A stretch of DNA of 64,000 nt. Origin: Calliopum simillimum. Its lineage: Eukaryota > Arthropoda > Insecta > Diptera > Lauxaniidae. A program made the position numbers and the translations under genes. This document shows, in pieces, positions 13,065-25,090 of this stretch. Under the pieces are notes generated by a model. It did no database searches, was not told where the DNA came from, and saw only the letters and a program-made list of their open reading frames with translations. Position 1 is the first letter of the stretch. Each line of letters starts with the position of its first letter. The stretch covers positions 111,561,124 to 111,625,123 of the forward strand of contig OX638371.1 in NCBI GenBank assembly GCA_951812925.1, written 5' to 3'.

Positions 13065-14290
13065 TTTAGCATTTGTTGACGAATACTTGCAGCTTGTTCA
13101 TTAATTGTTCTGTAACAAGCCACGTTTTGCACCCATATAACAAAACCGACTTCACTTTCGAATCAAAAATGCGCACTTTCGTTTTGCTGGATATAACAGA
13201 AGAAGACCATATTTTGATTCAGTTGAGCAAATGCGTCTTTTGCTTTTGCTCTTCTTGAGTTGATATCCTCTTTTGCTCTACAATCCGTGGAGATAATGCT
13301 GCCTAAATACGTGAAGCTGTCGACGTTTTCGATGTCATCACTGCCAGCTCTAAACGTGATGTCATGCAAACGCTCTTCGCTCCAGATTTTGGGGAGCAGA
13401 GGATGAAGATTTTTTTCTGATGTAATGGGGCATGCTTTCACTATTTCATCGGCACTGCGACAGTTGTAGATAGTGATACTGGTTGCGGTAATGTGGTAGA
13501 TGTGTGATGTAGTATGTCACAAAAATATTCTTTCCATCTCCTTTCCATTTTTGTCCTTGATAGTTGGTGCTTTCTGCCATATAGTCTGCGGGTGATATCG
13601 TTAAGCTGCCTTAGATTTTGAGCACTTGCAGCGCTTTCAGCTTCGCTTGCGAGGCCGTTATACATTCTTTTTTTGTCTTGTCTATACGATAGTCTGACTT
13701 CTTTATTGAGAGAGTTAAAGACTTTTTTGGGGTCGTTCTTTTGCGCTCTAGTTTTAGAGTCGTTTCTCAGTTTTTTCGGGCTTCTTATTTTTCAACAACA
13801 CAGAAAGCAGCCCTAGTGGCACTCCACGATATTTCAATGCTTTCATCATAGTCGATCGGGACTTTTTTAAGATCTTCAACGAAAGACCTGTGTCGTTCTT
13901 TAGCTTAAGCACGACGAATTTTTTGAAACGGATTGTTCACTGGGACGCTTAATAGCGGCAAGTTTTAGTCGAATGACCACGACGAGATGATGGTAATCGG
14001 AGCCGACGTCAGCGGCTCTCTATACTCGTACGTCCAGAAGACTTCTCTCTATTTTCTGCTAATGCAGAAATGGTCGATTTGGTTTTCAGTGATGTTGTCT
14101 GGAGACACCCAAGTAGTTTTATGGCATGCTTTGTTTAGGAATAGCATGCCTCCAACTGCAAGACTGGCTGTAGCGTAAATGAGAAGCTGTCGTTTTTCGT
14201 ACCCAAGCCATGGCTTCTAATCAGCAGCGCAGAGTTAAGGTTTTCTGAACCAACTTTGGCATTCAAACCACCCATAACCATTAACCATTA
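13065..14290 (-). mobile_element. RTE-like LINE fragment (endonuclease to late RT)
   Basis: The minus strand carries, 5' to 3', an AP-endonuclease piece (VMGGLNAKVGS; TTWVSPDNITENQIDH; RGADVGSDHH-like), a linker (MYNGLASEAESAA, RQLNDITRRLYGR) and then a post-catalytic RT portion (VDSFTYLGSIIS, KAKDAFAQLNQ, FDSKVKSVLLYG). The order is that of APE-type non-LTR retrotransposons, probably RTE-like. Stops and frame changes break it throughout, the RT core is absent, and it lacks both ends. It is the same family as the plus-strand copies at 17830, 24028 and 63185 in this window. Confidence 0.85.
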
Positions 14291-16051
14291 CCAGTTGTGG
14301 TTTTGAAATCTTCAAAAAATCATAACTTCTAAATCGTTTTGGATTGGATTCGCCTCGTAACGAAACCATATAATAAATTTCAGCGAAATCCGAGATGGTC
14401 AATCCAAACTTTGCGTAAAGAACAGAAGAACAAAATAAATATATCTTGGGGCTTAGGATAAATTAAGGAGAGGAATGGAACAGACGTTCGGGTCAGTAAT
14501 TTTTTGAAATTTTTGGCACCTGCACCTACCACGCCACCATACATATTCTTACACATATAAATAGTTTGCCACAAATCTGAAAAATTTAGCTAGAGTAGCC
14601 TATCTTTTCAGTTTTCAAAAATCGAGTGAAACAATAAAAAAGGTTGAATTTAAGTCAAAAGATAAAAAGTTTAACGGCTTTGTCATAACAGAAATTTTAT
14701 GTCTCATATTTACAGATAACTATGCATTATTTTATGTAAAAATGTTTAAGTAAAATATCCTTATGACTAAAAATTATTTTAATAGTTTCCGTTTAACTTA
14801 AAAATGGCGTCAGGTTTCATAATAAAAGTCTCTCTGATGAGTTTTTAACTTCATGCGTTATCTATCGCTGTTGTTGTTTTTATTGTTGTTGTGGCACTTG
14901 AAACGCTTTTAAAAAATTTTCATAATTTTATTATCATGGCATCATTTTACAGTTATGTCAGTGACGTTCAATATGGCTGTCGCTTCCCTGGCGTCATATG
15001 CGAAAAAAAAGATGAAAAATTACACAAAAACAGTTAAAATTTCCGTTAAACAATTAAATTAACAACGATCGAAAATCGTAAAATAAAAGAACAAAAACAA
15101 CAACAAAAAAGACGCATATTTTTACGACTTTTGTTTTCACTTTCATCATTTGAGATATTTTATCTGAAAAATCAGTGTTTTGTATCTGGTATTTTGTGCC
15201 AAGCAGCAGGAATTTCTCTATTTCTTATAAACAAATAAAAAAGAAAATTATTCTGTTTTTGGAGCACTTTTCGAGCGTTTTCCTGGTAAAGCAACAAGAA
15301 TGTCGTAAAACAAAAATGTGCTTCTTCTACAGATTTTACGACTTTTTCAATTACATTATGAAATGCCGCCGCCGCAGTCGCATCCAATAGATACATTCTG
15401 AAATGGCATAGCGGTAGGTATGCGCGCTGCATCTCTTTAGTTTACCCAGTGTATCTGCTGCGTATCAATTGAATTTAAAAACAATACAAAGTAAATAACT
15501 TGACAACAACAATAGCAACAAAAACACAAATCAACTTAAAAAGTCGTAAACGCTTTTCAACCGCAACAACACACAGGAACCAAAACGAAAAAAAAAAAAA
15601 AACTCTGAAATGCAGATACAACAGCGCATATTTTATAGGCAGCAGACAATAGGCAAGGATTCGCTGTTGTGGCTGCGGCGTTGCCATCGTCAAATAATTA
15701 GTAAGTTAAATTTTCTCTCAATTTGATTTCTACATATACCGGGGGTAAAATGCACATTGTCAACTCTTGAACTCAAATTTTAAAATTTAAACTTTTTGAA
15801 AAGTTTCACTTTTGCTCAAAAAAAATTTTAAAAAAATTCTATGACGGCATCGATCGGCAGAAGTCGATAATTGTGAATATTGGAGCAAATCGATCAATAT
15901 AAGCTTTGTCTGCCAATTATTTGTTGCTGATTTCCAAAATGGTGGCTCTTTAAAAATGTAAAAAAATTTATGTTTATAGCATCGTGTCTGTCACCTATTT
16001 TAAAAAATTGAGTAAGCTTTAAAAATAAGTCAAGTACAAGCGGCAGACATT
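14291..16051. other. Intergenic, no supported gene
   Basis: AT-rich. Overlapping opposite-strand frames at 15172-15432 and 15175-15390 are mutual shadows with no recognisable product. Nothing else stands out. Confidence 0.4.
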
Positions 16052-16195
16052 TGAGGCTATGAGCGCAATAGTGGCCTAACCCTCACTTCGTTAAAAAATC
16101 AAAATCAAATAACTTGTGCTTTTAATGAATCAGGTTATGTGCTTTTACTTTATCAACGAAGTAAAGGTTAGGCCACTATTGCGCTCATAGCCTCA
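16052..16195. mobile_element. Palindromic MITE, family P1 copy A
   Basis: A 144-bp near-perfect palindrome. It starts TGAGGCTATGAGCGCAATAG, ends with the complement, and the stem continues through GTGGCCTAACC to CACTTCGTT. The loop region contains a CAAATAACTTGTGCTTTT-like core. The same core (CACTTCGTTAAAAAA, CATAACTTGTG) lies in a palindrome at 35845-35994 whose outer arms differ, which suggests a dispersed family with variable ends. Confidence 0.8.
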
Positions 16196-16438
16196 TTTTA
16201 CGTGTTACGTTTTTGAGTTATTAATTTTCTTTTCTCAATTTTTATGACTTAAAAAATTTATGTGATTTCAACGTCAAGCAGACTATTTTTATTTTTGTGG
16301 AGATAAAATCATAAGGGGTTTGAAGGCCCATGTCTGCCATTTCGATATTGCTGCAAAAAAGTAACAGCAATTTTGTAAAAATGTGAAGAAAAAAAAACAC
16401 TAAGTTGAGTCATTTCATCGTGTCTACCATTAAGCATA

Positions 16439-17394
16439 GGGGAACTGATGCTATTGTGGTGTAGGTAATCTTTTTTTGAAATTTGCACGAGAACCGTTGT
16501 ATCAAATTCAGCCACATTTTTTTATGCTGATCAGTGGCTACAGAGTATTTTTCAATAAAATGTGTGCAATTTCATTAAAAAAAGTTATTGGTCAAAATCT
16601 GAAAAAAGTCAGAAAAGCTGTTTTCAAAAAGTTGGCAGGTAATGTGGTATGTATGGTAGGGCAATGTGGTATATATACTGATCAGTACTTGTAAAGTTGG
16701 CTGGTAATGTGGTGCACATAAGTAGAGTAATGTGGTATACTTATTCATCCCAGTGTGCCAAACGGTTCATATCTCGTATTTTTATCGTTTTTTCTTTGGG
16801 AATTTCTCCCGCAAACGGATCCGTAACGGATAAAAAATACGAGATATGAACCTTTTGGCACACTGGGATATAGCAAAATATAAAATTTGAAAGGTATGAA
16901 ATAAATTCATAATAACATTTGCATTGGTCCTCAAACTCATAGTTTTTATAAAAAAATAAACAGCAATCAAATAATGTTAAGAAAAACAAGAAATATTCAT
17001 ATACCACATTAGCGAATCCCAACTGGCCAATTTTTATAAATTACAAAATTCTAAAAATAAAATGGGTAACTTTGTGAATTTACACAGTTAAACACTTATT
17101 TTGCAATTCTTAGCTCTTACCTTTATTGAATATAAATAAAATTTCACCAAAAAGCAACTTTTTCTTAACAAAATTTTTTTGCAAAAAATCCGGAAAACAA
17201 ATCAACCACACGCGACTTACGTTTCGTTCAACTGACATCGGAAAAATTTTGTTTGGTGCATGACAGCAACACATCCCTTGTTTTTCATGTTTTTTGACAG
17301 GATAAAAGCAGTGACGTTCGCAGGTTCTAAACCAAGTCGGAGATATGCGACTATACCACATTGAAAAACTATACCACAATAGCATCAGTTCCCC
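16439..17394. mobile_element. TIR element with TA flanks, 956 bp, non-autonomous
   Basis: The terminal inverted repeats are GGGGAACTGATGCTATTGTG at the left and its complement at the right, about 24 bp and almost perfect. Both ends abut TA (16437-16438 and 17395-17396), the duplication expected for Tc1/mariner-like elements. The inside has repeated AATGTGGTATA-like motifs (near 16640-16740) and a long hairpin, but no transposase. I infer a non-autonomous DNA transposon. Confidence 0.85.
16748..16868. repeat. Long hairpin inside the 956-bp element
   Basis: TCCCAGTGTGCCAAACGGTT followed by CATATCTCGTATTTTT is repeated as reverse complement about 35 bp later, giving arms of about 42 bp with a couple of mismatches. 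It may be a nested small palindromic element or part of the host element. Confidence 0.85.
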
Positions 17395-17396
17395 TA

Positions 17397-17829
17397 CATA
17401 ATAGTTCTCTCGAATTCAATGAGCATAAAAATAGCTGAAACAGACGCTTTGCGGTCCGATTTTTTTTTTAGTACATGGTCAATGAGCGCCCACGAGATAC
17501 ATATGAGCATTTCCATGGTGTCACACAGGACCGTCGTACACATTTAAAGCAAAACAAACGTCAAAATAAAACTGATTTTTATTTTATCAATAGGCTTAAC
17601 TTATAGCTTTTTATTAGCCTTGTAATTGGTGCTAAGGTTGATTTTGGACAATATTTTGTTTTCAATATAATTGCGAGAAACCAAGACGGTCACACGGGAC
17701 AAAAACAGAAGTGGCTTTCGCAGCCAACAATTCAAAAAAAAAATTCAGCGAAACCTGGGGCAATATTTCAATGTGACTAATTTAAGAATGTTGTGCTTTG
17801 ATGTCTCTAAAAAATGGTTTTAATTTTAA
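17397..17829. other. Intergenic, nothing recognised
   Basis: AT-rich sequence between the TIR element and the LINE fragment. No feature supported. Confidence 0.35.
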
Positions 17830-18271
17830 AGCAAAATTGAAGACCTTGTCTTGGAATCACAAAAGGCCGGCCTAAAAATCAACGTATCCAAGACTAAAAG
17901 CATGAAGCTAAACGCAAGCAATGACATTACGTTTAAAGCTGGCAGTTATGACATCGGAAACGTCGATAGCTTCACGTATTTAGGCAGCATTATCTCCATG
18001 GATGGTGGAGCAAAAGAGGATATCAACTCAAGAATAGCAAAAGTAAAAGGCGCGTTTGCTCAACTGAACAAAATATGGTCTTCATCCGTTATATCCACCA
18101 AAACGAGGGTGCGCAGTTTTGATTCGAATGTGAAATCGGTTTTGTTATATCGGGAAAGTCGTGGCAAGAGATTAAAGTCATCGCAAGGGATCGTGACAAA
18201 TGGAGAGATTTCATATTGGCCCTATGCTCCTCCTAGGAGTTAAAGGAGAATACATACATACATACATACAA
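17830..18271 (+). mobile_element. RTE-like LINE fragment with internal deletion and TACA tail
   Basis: The plus strand encodes GLKINVSKTKSMKLN, VDSFTYLGSIISMDGGA and SRIAKVKGAFAQLNKIWSS, the post-YADD part of a non-LTR reverse transcriptase. The reading then jumps from NVKSVLLY directly to the 3'-terminal block coding GKSWQEIKVIARDR-type residues (here shifted), so roughly 100 codons are missing compared with the copy at 24028. It ends with TAAAGGAGAATACATACA and a short (TACA)n tail. Truncated at the 5' end and dead. Confidence 0.9.
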
Positions 18272-18289
18272 ATTTTAAATTGAAAATTT

Positions 18290-18665
18290 TTCAAAAAAAC
18301 TAGGGTTTTCCGGTGAACGTTGCTTATCCCATTCTTGTTAAGTTGACATGGCATCATCATTTTTTCCAAAGAAATTTTATTTGTCCCTATCCATTTTACA
18401 GGAGTACCAAATCTGATAAATTAAAATTTTTTTTTTGGGCGTAACATCGCCCATTTTGCCAGAGAACATTATTTGTCATAGCGCTCTGTATACATGTATC
18501 AAATCTCATTTATGTGTGTTAAATATTTTCAGAGATATGTTGAAGTGATTTTTGTGGGGACGTAATACCCCCATTTTCCCCAGTACACATTATTTCTCTT
18601 GGTGCTTTTTACGTAAGTACCAAATTCCATCCATGTGCGCTCAATAGTTTCAGAGATATGATGAT
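18290..18665 (+). repeat. Dispersed repeat R2, copy A
   Basis: Non-coding sequence with recurring phrases such as CCCATTTTSCCAG, ACATTATTTGTC, CATTTATRTGYGTTA, CAGAGATATG and TGAAGTGATTTTTGTGGGG. Two imperfect internal units are visible, about 110-120 bp apart. A second copy with the same order is at 38390-38660. The function and class of the parent element are unknown. Confidence 0.7.
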
Positions 18666-18809
18666 TTAAACTTTTGGCTGTTAAAATTCCGATATGAAAA
18701 TGGGCAACTTTCGGGAGAATTGAAGCATTAGTCCCTTTTGCACGTTGGAAGAGTTATATGATGACGAAAAATACTTCAAGAAACAAAACTTTAGTTTGTC
18801 ATACTGTTT

Positions 18810-18832
18810 TTTTTTTTTTTTTTTTTTTTTTT
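18810..18832 (+). repeat. Poly-T tract
   Basis: About 22 consecutive T. The minus-strand open frame crossing it has an artefactual poly-lysine stretch. Confidence 0.9.
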
Positions 18833-20884
18833 GGTTGATGGCAACGCCACCGCCGCAAAACAGAACATACTGAGCGCCGCCGCTTATGCATAACTGCACA
18901 AGGCATACGAACGAATACATATACATGTGAAGACAACTCTCAAGCGCTCCTCACATGCTCTAATTTCGTAGATTCGTAATTTTACGACTTTACTTTTGGG
19001 CCGAGTTATAAAAACGATGGGATGTCCTCGCGCCCAAGTGAGTCAAAGACTGACTTTCTACTTTTTTTTATGACTTTTCCATTCTCAGCTCCTCAGTTCA
19101 TATGTGGTACATGTTGTTCAGCTCTGAAGTTGTAATGCTTTTCGCTCTACTCGTAAATAATTACTTTTGTTCTTAGAGCGCGCTGAGTTAACGCTCGTAA
19201 AACGGCACAGATTGCTCACGCCGTCTTTTTTACGATTTAAATTGTTGTTTTGAAAAAATTTTGTCCAATTTTCTGTTTTTTCCAAAAATAATCAACACAA
19301 GAGAATAATGCGAACAAGAGTACGAGTATGTGTTGTTTTATAGAAAAACAAAAAATATTTTTAAAGTCCTAAAAATATTTAAAGGATCCATCAACAAGTC
19401 AGTCACATCGAAATTGTTTATTTGTAAGACTGGGTTTATTTTATTACCATCGATGATGATGATGTTCTTGTTGTGCATGGTTTTCGGGACAACAACAATA
19501 ATTGCTGGAAAATTAAATTGCTGATAAAATAAATTTTCAATATTTAAGATTTCTCGTTTTGTTTTTTTTTTTTTTTTTTTTTTTTTGTCTTCTGGATGGT
19601 ACTTACATTTTTATGTAAATCGAAACAACATTAAAATTGAATATAAGTCTGTAAAAATTTATTGTCGAAATTATGATACTTTAAAAATGTAAGATAAATA
19701 TTAAAATGATGATATTTTGAAGAATCTGCCTCTATTTAACCATAGTATCATAGCTGACAAAAAAAAAATATCTTGGTAATAAAAATCTCTCGTCTAAAGG
19801 TTTCAGACAGGAATGGATCCTTTTTATACTGCTAGACCTAAGATTTCGACGAAAAAAGTATCCTCTTCACGCCCCTCCTTAATACAGCTTTGGGTTAGAA
19901 TACAGTTTTTGCACAAACCAACTCGAAATTTACAACTTTTCAGAAGAGCTAAAAACTATTCAAATAAATATTTATTTAACTCCTGTATCTTTTTAAAATC
20001 CTTTAAATAAACTCATTTTATATTTTACCGCATATAATTTTCACATTGCGCACTTTAAAAAATTAACTTTCATTAATTAAATTATTCAAAAAATAAAAAA
20101 CCGAATGCCATTAAAATCCACCCCCCATATAAAAACCAATAAAACCTCATTTAATTAAATGAAAACAAATAAATCTTCTATTATCCTGGTTGCTGTCTGT
20201 CTGTATGTTGCTTTTATGCGTTATCCTTGCATGTTGTGTCTGGGTCGCGTTTAATGCGTACATGCGTCGTGCGTGTATGTCCTTTTTTGGGCAAATTTGG
20301 CCGCCATTTATCTCATCATATTAAAAAACGAAAAACAACGAAAAATGCCCAGCGCTTAGCGCGCCATAAAAATATAACCCTATCGCGCTGGCACCAAAAA
20401 AACACAAAATTAGTTAAAACACCCTCACCACACTGAAGGAACGGGTCATAAATCTCAATTTATGATAAAATACAAAATAAATTACGTTGTTTCAATTAAT
20501 ATTGCAACCAGGCAAAACATCCTTAATACTCTCGTAAAATTATAAAAATAACAACAAATACAACAACAACAACAAAACGGCACGCGAATTATAAAAAAAA
20601 GTCAACGCGTGAAGGCCAACAAAATATCACAGCCTCGTGTCACGACATAACAAAACGGGGACAAAAAAAAACATTTTCCAAACAACGTCAAAGCCAATGT
20701 TACACTGAAAACATTTTTTTGTTTTTTCTTTTATATAATTCAAGCTTATTTGATTATAGTAAGGCGTTGTATGCTTCAGGATCTTATCTAAATTTGGATT
20801 AGATGAGCTATACAGGAAATCAAGGCTTAAAAAGAAATTAAGCCCACGGTGTTCAAACAAGCTATCTTAATTGAATTTCGATTG
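18833..20884. other. Intergenic, poly-T and CAA tracts
   Basis: AT-rich, with a long T tract near 19561-19586 and a CAA patch near 20557-20576. The open frames here (for example 19330-19524 and 20227-20436) have no recognisable features. Confidence 0.4.
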
Positions 20885-21735
20885 TACGGAAGGTGCCATG
20901 CCCTCTTGACCAAATTCACTTTGTTTTTGCTCAGATCTTGCACTACATATTCCAATTATCTATGCGAAATTTTGTTTCAATACCTCAAATAGCACTAGCA
21001 CTACAGAATTATATAAATTTTGATCATATGGGAGGTGCCACGCCCTCTTATCCGACTTCGCACTGTTTCGGCTGAGAGTTTGCATATACTGTTCTTAGCT
21101 TCTCAGTAAATTTGGTTGGAATATCGCAAAAAACGCTTTCAGTATATCATTTTGAAGCATTTGCTTATATTTAAGGTGCCACGCCCTATTGTCCGAGTTT
21201 ACCCAATTTTTGCTGAAATTTTTCATTTGCTTCTTAGTGTCTGAGTGAAATTTAGTTAAACTATCTCAAAAAATGCTTTCAGTATATCCTTTTGAAACTT
21301 TTGCTTATATGGGAGGTGACACGCCTCCTTGTCTGAATTCAATTTATTTTTGCTCAGAGCTTTTACTTACTATATTTAGTTATTATGTATATTTTGGATG
21401 ATTTATCGCAAATAATGCTTTTAATATTGCGTTTTGAATAAATTTTTTGTATGGGCGGTAGGCGTATCCGTCGACAGATTTCACTCATTTTCAATCCGAC
21501 GAGTTAACTTTGACGACAAAGGCATTGTATTAAATTTCATTGAATTATCTTGCTTCCAACAAATATTAAAATGATTTCAACGGAAGGACAGACAGACGGA
21601 CATGGATATATCTACTCAGGAGGTGACGCCGGACCAGAATGTAAATACTTTTCCGTACTTGCCACGCCTACTTCTCTACGTTACAAATGGAAGGAGGAAG
21701 TGAATATACCCAGGGTGTAGGGTATAAAAAAAATC
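20885..21735 (+). repeat. Dispersed repeat R1, copy A (internal units of about 130 bp)
   Basis: The phrase GGAGGTGCCACGCCCTCTT, or a variant, recurs near 20890, 21030, 21172 and 21310, each followed by CCGA...TTTTTGCT(C/G)AGA and a poorly conserved tail. The block then runs through GACAGACAGACGGACATGG and GGAGGTGACGCCG and ends AGGGTGTAGGGTATAAAA. The same string appears in reverse at 25577-26295. It is non-coding; the tandem units plus a fixed terminal segment suggest a non-autonomous element of unknown class. Confidence 0.75.
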
Positions 21736-23084
21736 CATACAAAATTCCGGCTGCAAAAAAAGCCAAAAATTTATTTCCTAGTAAAAGTAATGGCAGAGAA
21801 TTTCTGCCTTTATTTCCGTAAGCCTCACTTTATGTTAGCTGAAAATTTTCAACTTCGAAAATGAATACTTTTTCTACGATCTTACAGTGTAAAAATATTT
21901 TCCTCATTGTTGCATATCCTTTAGAGTGGCAACAACAGAAAATGACCCTTCAAGTCACTCATAATTTGACATTCCAACTCAAGAGTTTTATTTTTATGTT
22001 GGTCACACACGCAACCAACACAACAACGTTGGGTGTTGGTTGGTGTTTGGGCTGAAATTTCTTTACAGAGATTTCTTCAAAATGGGTTCGACACCTTGCG
22101 TTTTTTTTTTTTTTTTTTTCTTCTTTGAATATTCGTTTTCGTCTTTTATCAACTATTGTTGCTGTCGACTTATTTATACATTTTGAAATCGTGCGTAATT
22201 TGCCCGGTGCTTTAGTTGTTGATTTCAACGTTCGATGGGCTCATTCATTAACCCATTCATCACTGGAGCACCAGTTGAAATCAGAAATCTGTGATTAATT
22301 ATACGTTGTAAAAATGTTATCAGCGCCACTAATTGAAATGTTTCAATTTGTATATATCACTGCAACAACACAGTAGGTGGTGGTGGCAGTGGTAGTAGTT
22401 AGTGATGGTGGAGATTGTGGCCTTTTGAAGTTGGTATGGGCAAATAATGGTAAAAGGGTGCGCTATGCTAAGCTGGAATTAGCAAAATTTACCCAACAAC
22501 TACACTAGCAACATTGTTGCATGTGGCAAATGGTAAGCAATTTGTTGCTGTTGTACTGTTGATTATTTTATACATTTGACACCTTTTGCTTTTTTATAGT
22601 CGTCATTTCATTTTGTAGACAGCTGTGTGATAGTGTTGTTGCTGTTGTTGTTGTTGTGATTATTACTATTGTATGATTGTATATACGTATATATGTAAGT
22701 TTGTTTGTAAGCGTATAGTTACAAATAATTGGATACATTTCAATTAATTGGCCTAATTGGTATATAAGTTCAGGTTAATAACTGACAATCGTCAACTGCA
22801 TGGTAAAGATATTCATTCACACAAAATGTTGGAATTTACGACACCTGCACATACCTGTATCTATTTATGTCGGTAATTAATTATTGATTGAACGCCTACA
22901 ATTCAAAATTATTTTATCATTTATTTAGAGATAATTTTTAATGAACTCGAATTAGAAGCATATCCGTACATAAAGTAAAAATTTATTTTGAAGGATTTCT
23001 ATACATTTTGCAGCAGATATTCAAAAATAAAGTTTTTGCGAAAAAACTATGTGTCATAGAATAGTTTCAAATTAAATTATTTAT
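21736..23084. other. Intergenic, GTT/GGT-rich patches
   Basis: No supported gene. T tract near 22101-22118, GGT-rich patch near 22374-22412, and GTT repeats near 22636-22660. Confidence 0.4.
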
Positions 23085-24027
23085 TTATTTTTTGAGTCTT
23101 TAGATGATAATAACCATTATGGACTATAACAGTTAACCTCAAATATATAACTAATTAATATAACTTAAATACAAAAAGAAAAAACTAATGTAGGAGCATA
23201 AGCATTATAGATTTAAATCGAGCTTTATTCAAACATAAATCATTTGAAATATCCTTGTATAATCTATTGAAAGGAAAGAGTTCTATTAATGGGTTCATTA
23301 ATAGCATAGTTCAATCTGTAACACTTGATATAAATAATCCGAGAATCGCAAACTCCTACAAGGAACATTAAAGCCAATCAGCTGAAGGATCTATGAACAA
23401 TCAATACAACCGTTGATTACATCATAAATAAGCATAATACTACGAACAAGATGCCGAGTTTCAAGACTCTCAAAATGTATGAGCAAACAACAAGGATTGT
23501 TTGTTGGTAAAGACTCAGAAAAATCTAATGAAAGTAGAGCGAATTAAATAAATTTTCGTTGAACTCGCTCCAGGTGAGTAATATGTACCCCATAGTAAGG
23601 ATTCCAAATAAAAAAACCGAATTCTAAATTGGGCGTTACAAATGTGGTTTAGAGAAGTTCCCACGTATAGGGATCTAAAAAAGCAGCGCTGTTCCGTTTA
23701 ATATAAGCTAAAAGAGAATAGGCTCCAGGCAAAATATGATTGACATGAATCGTAAAGTTTAAACGAGATTCAAAGAATATAACAAGATCACGGATTTGAT
23801 CAACTCCAGTTAGAGGCATACCATCAACACTACATGAATGTAACAAAGAACTATTTAGTTTAGAAAAAGTCGTACAAAAGCATTTTGTCAAACAGTTGTT
23901 ATTGAACCAAGTAACAACATTATTTAATTCATTTTGGAGAATACAACAATCAGAAGAATTACTTACTTTACAATACATTTTTAAATCCTCAGCACTTGAC
24001 TTGATTCGGCCATTCGAAAGCAGCAAG
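23085..24027 (-). mobile_element. Jockey-like LINE, 3' half (outer element of a nest)
   Basis: The minus strand encodes an ADDLKMYCKVSNSSDC segment at the reverse transcriptase catalytic core, then VTWFNNNCL, DQIRDLVIFFESRLNF and YSLLAYIKRNSAAFLDPYTW. This is the usual order after the catalytic Asp pair in jockey-type elements. The first residue of the motif is altered in this copy. The coding frame decays after 23649, and a 3' tail AAATAAATAAAT on the minus strand ends near 23085. Its 5' half is at 25091-25580; the two halves are separated by the LINE at 24028-25090. Confidence 0.85.
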
Positions 24028-25090
24028 TAGGATTCCGGCGAAACCGATCATGCGTGGATCAAATCAATACCGTCAGAATAATTGTCGAACAATCATGCGA
24101 GTGGCGTGCTGCACTTCAACTTGTCTTCGTAGGCTATAGCACTACCTTCGACAGTGTCTCCCGAGAAAACATCTGGGTTTCACTGCAACGAAGAGGTATT
24201 GCCGCAAATGCCATAAACTTAGTACGTGCACAATATGAAGGCTTTAAATGCAGTGTGTTACACAACGGGTTGTTGTCACCGACATTCACCATTAATTCAG
24301 GCGTACGGCAGGGCTGTCTACTATCACCATCACTCTTCCTTATCGTTCTTGATGATATTGAAGATAAAGCTCTTAATAATGCCAAAAGGGGTATCCAATG
24401 GAAATTTACCGAATCTGGAAGATCTCGACTACGCTGACGACATCTGCCTCTTATCGTCCAAACATTCAGATATGCAAAGCAAAGACCTTGTCTTGGAATC
24501 ACAATAAGCCGGCCTAAAAATCAACGTATCCAAGACTAAAAGCATGAAGTTAAACGCAAACAGGAATGGCATCACGTTTAGAGCTGGCAGTGATGACATC
24601 GAAAACGACGATAGCTTCACTTATTTAGGCAGCATTATCTCCATGGATGGTGGAGCAAAAGAGGATATCAACTCAGGAATAGCAAAATAAAAGGCGCGTT
24701 TGCTCAACTGAACAAAATATGGTCTTCATCCGTTATATCCACTAAAACGAGAGTGCGCATTTTTGATTCGAATGTTAAATCGGTTTTGTTACATGCAATC
24801 AGAGGGCTATAGCAAACGAGGTCAAGCTGCGCAAATGGGGATGGATTGGTCACACTTTCCGGAAACCACACAGCGAAGTTTGTCGCCAGGCTCTTGATTG
24901 GAATCCACAAGGCAGTGGAGGACGTGATAGACCCAAAACCAACTGGAAAAGGTCGGTGGAAAAGGAAATCCAAGAATCGGGAAAGTCGTGGCAAGAGATC
25001 AAAGTCATCGCAAGGGATCGCGAGGAATGGAGATGTTTCATATTGGCCATATGCTCCTCCTAGGAGTTAAAGGAGAATACATACATATAA
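24028..25090 (+). mobile_element. RTE-like LINE copy inserted into the jockey-like LINE
   Basis: The plus strand runs from the RT core (DQINTVRIIVEQSCEWRAAL, GVRQGCLLSPSLF, then in a shifted frame LEDLDYADDICLLSS) through GLKINVSKTKSMKLN, SFTYLGSIISMDGG and KGAFAQLNKIWSS to a 3'-terminal block read as EKEIQESGKSWQEIKVIA and EEWRCFILAICSS before a stop. The catalytic YADD is intact, but several frame changes and a premature end (GIAKNN-like region near 24688) make it inactive. It ends in TAAAGGAGAATACATACAT. Orientation is opposite to the LINE it interrupts. Confidence 0.9.

Noticed and set aside
18681..18926. 81-codon minus-strand open frame with poly-Lys
   Set aside because: The poly-Lys comes from the T tract at 18810-18832; not a real protein.
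24134..24502. 122-codon minus-strand open frame
   Set aside because: Antisense to the RT core of the RTE-like LINE at 24028-25090.
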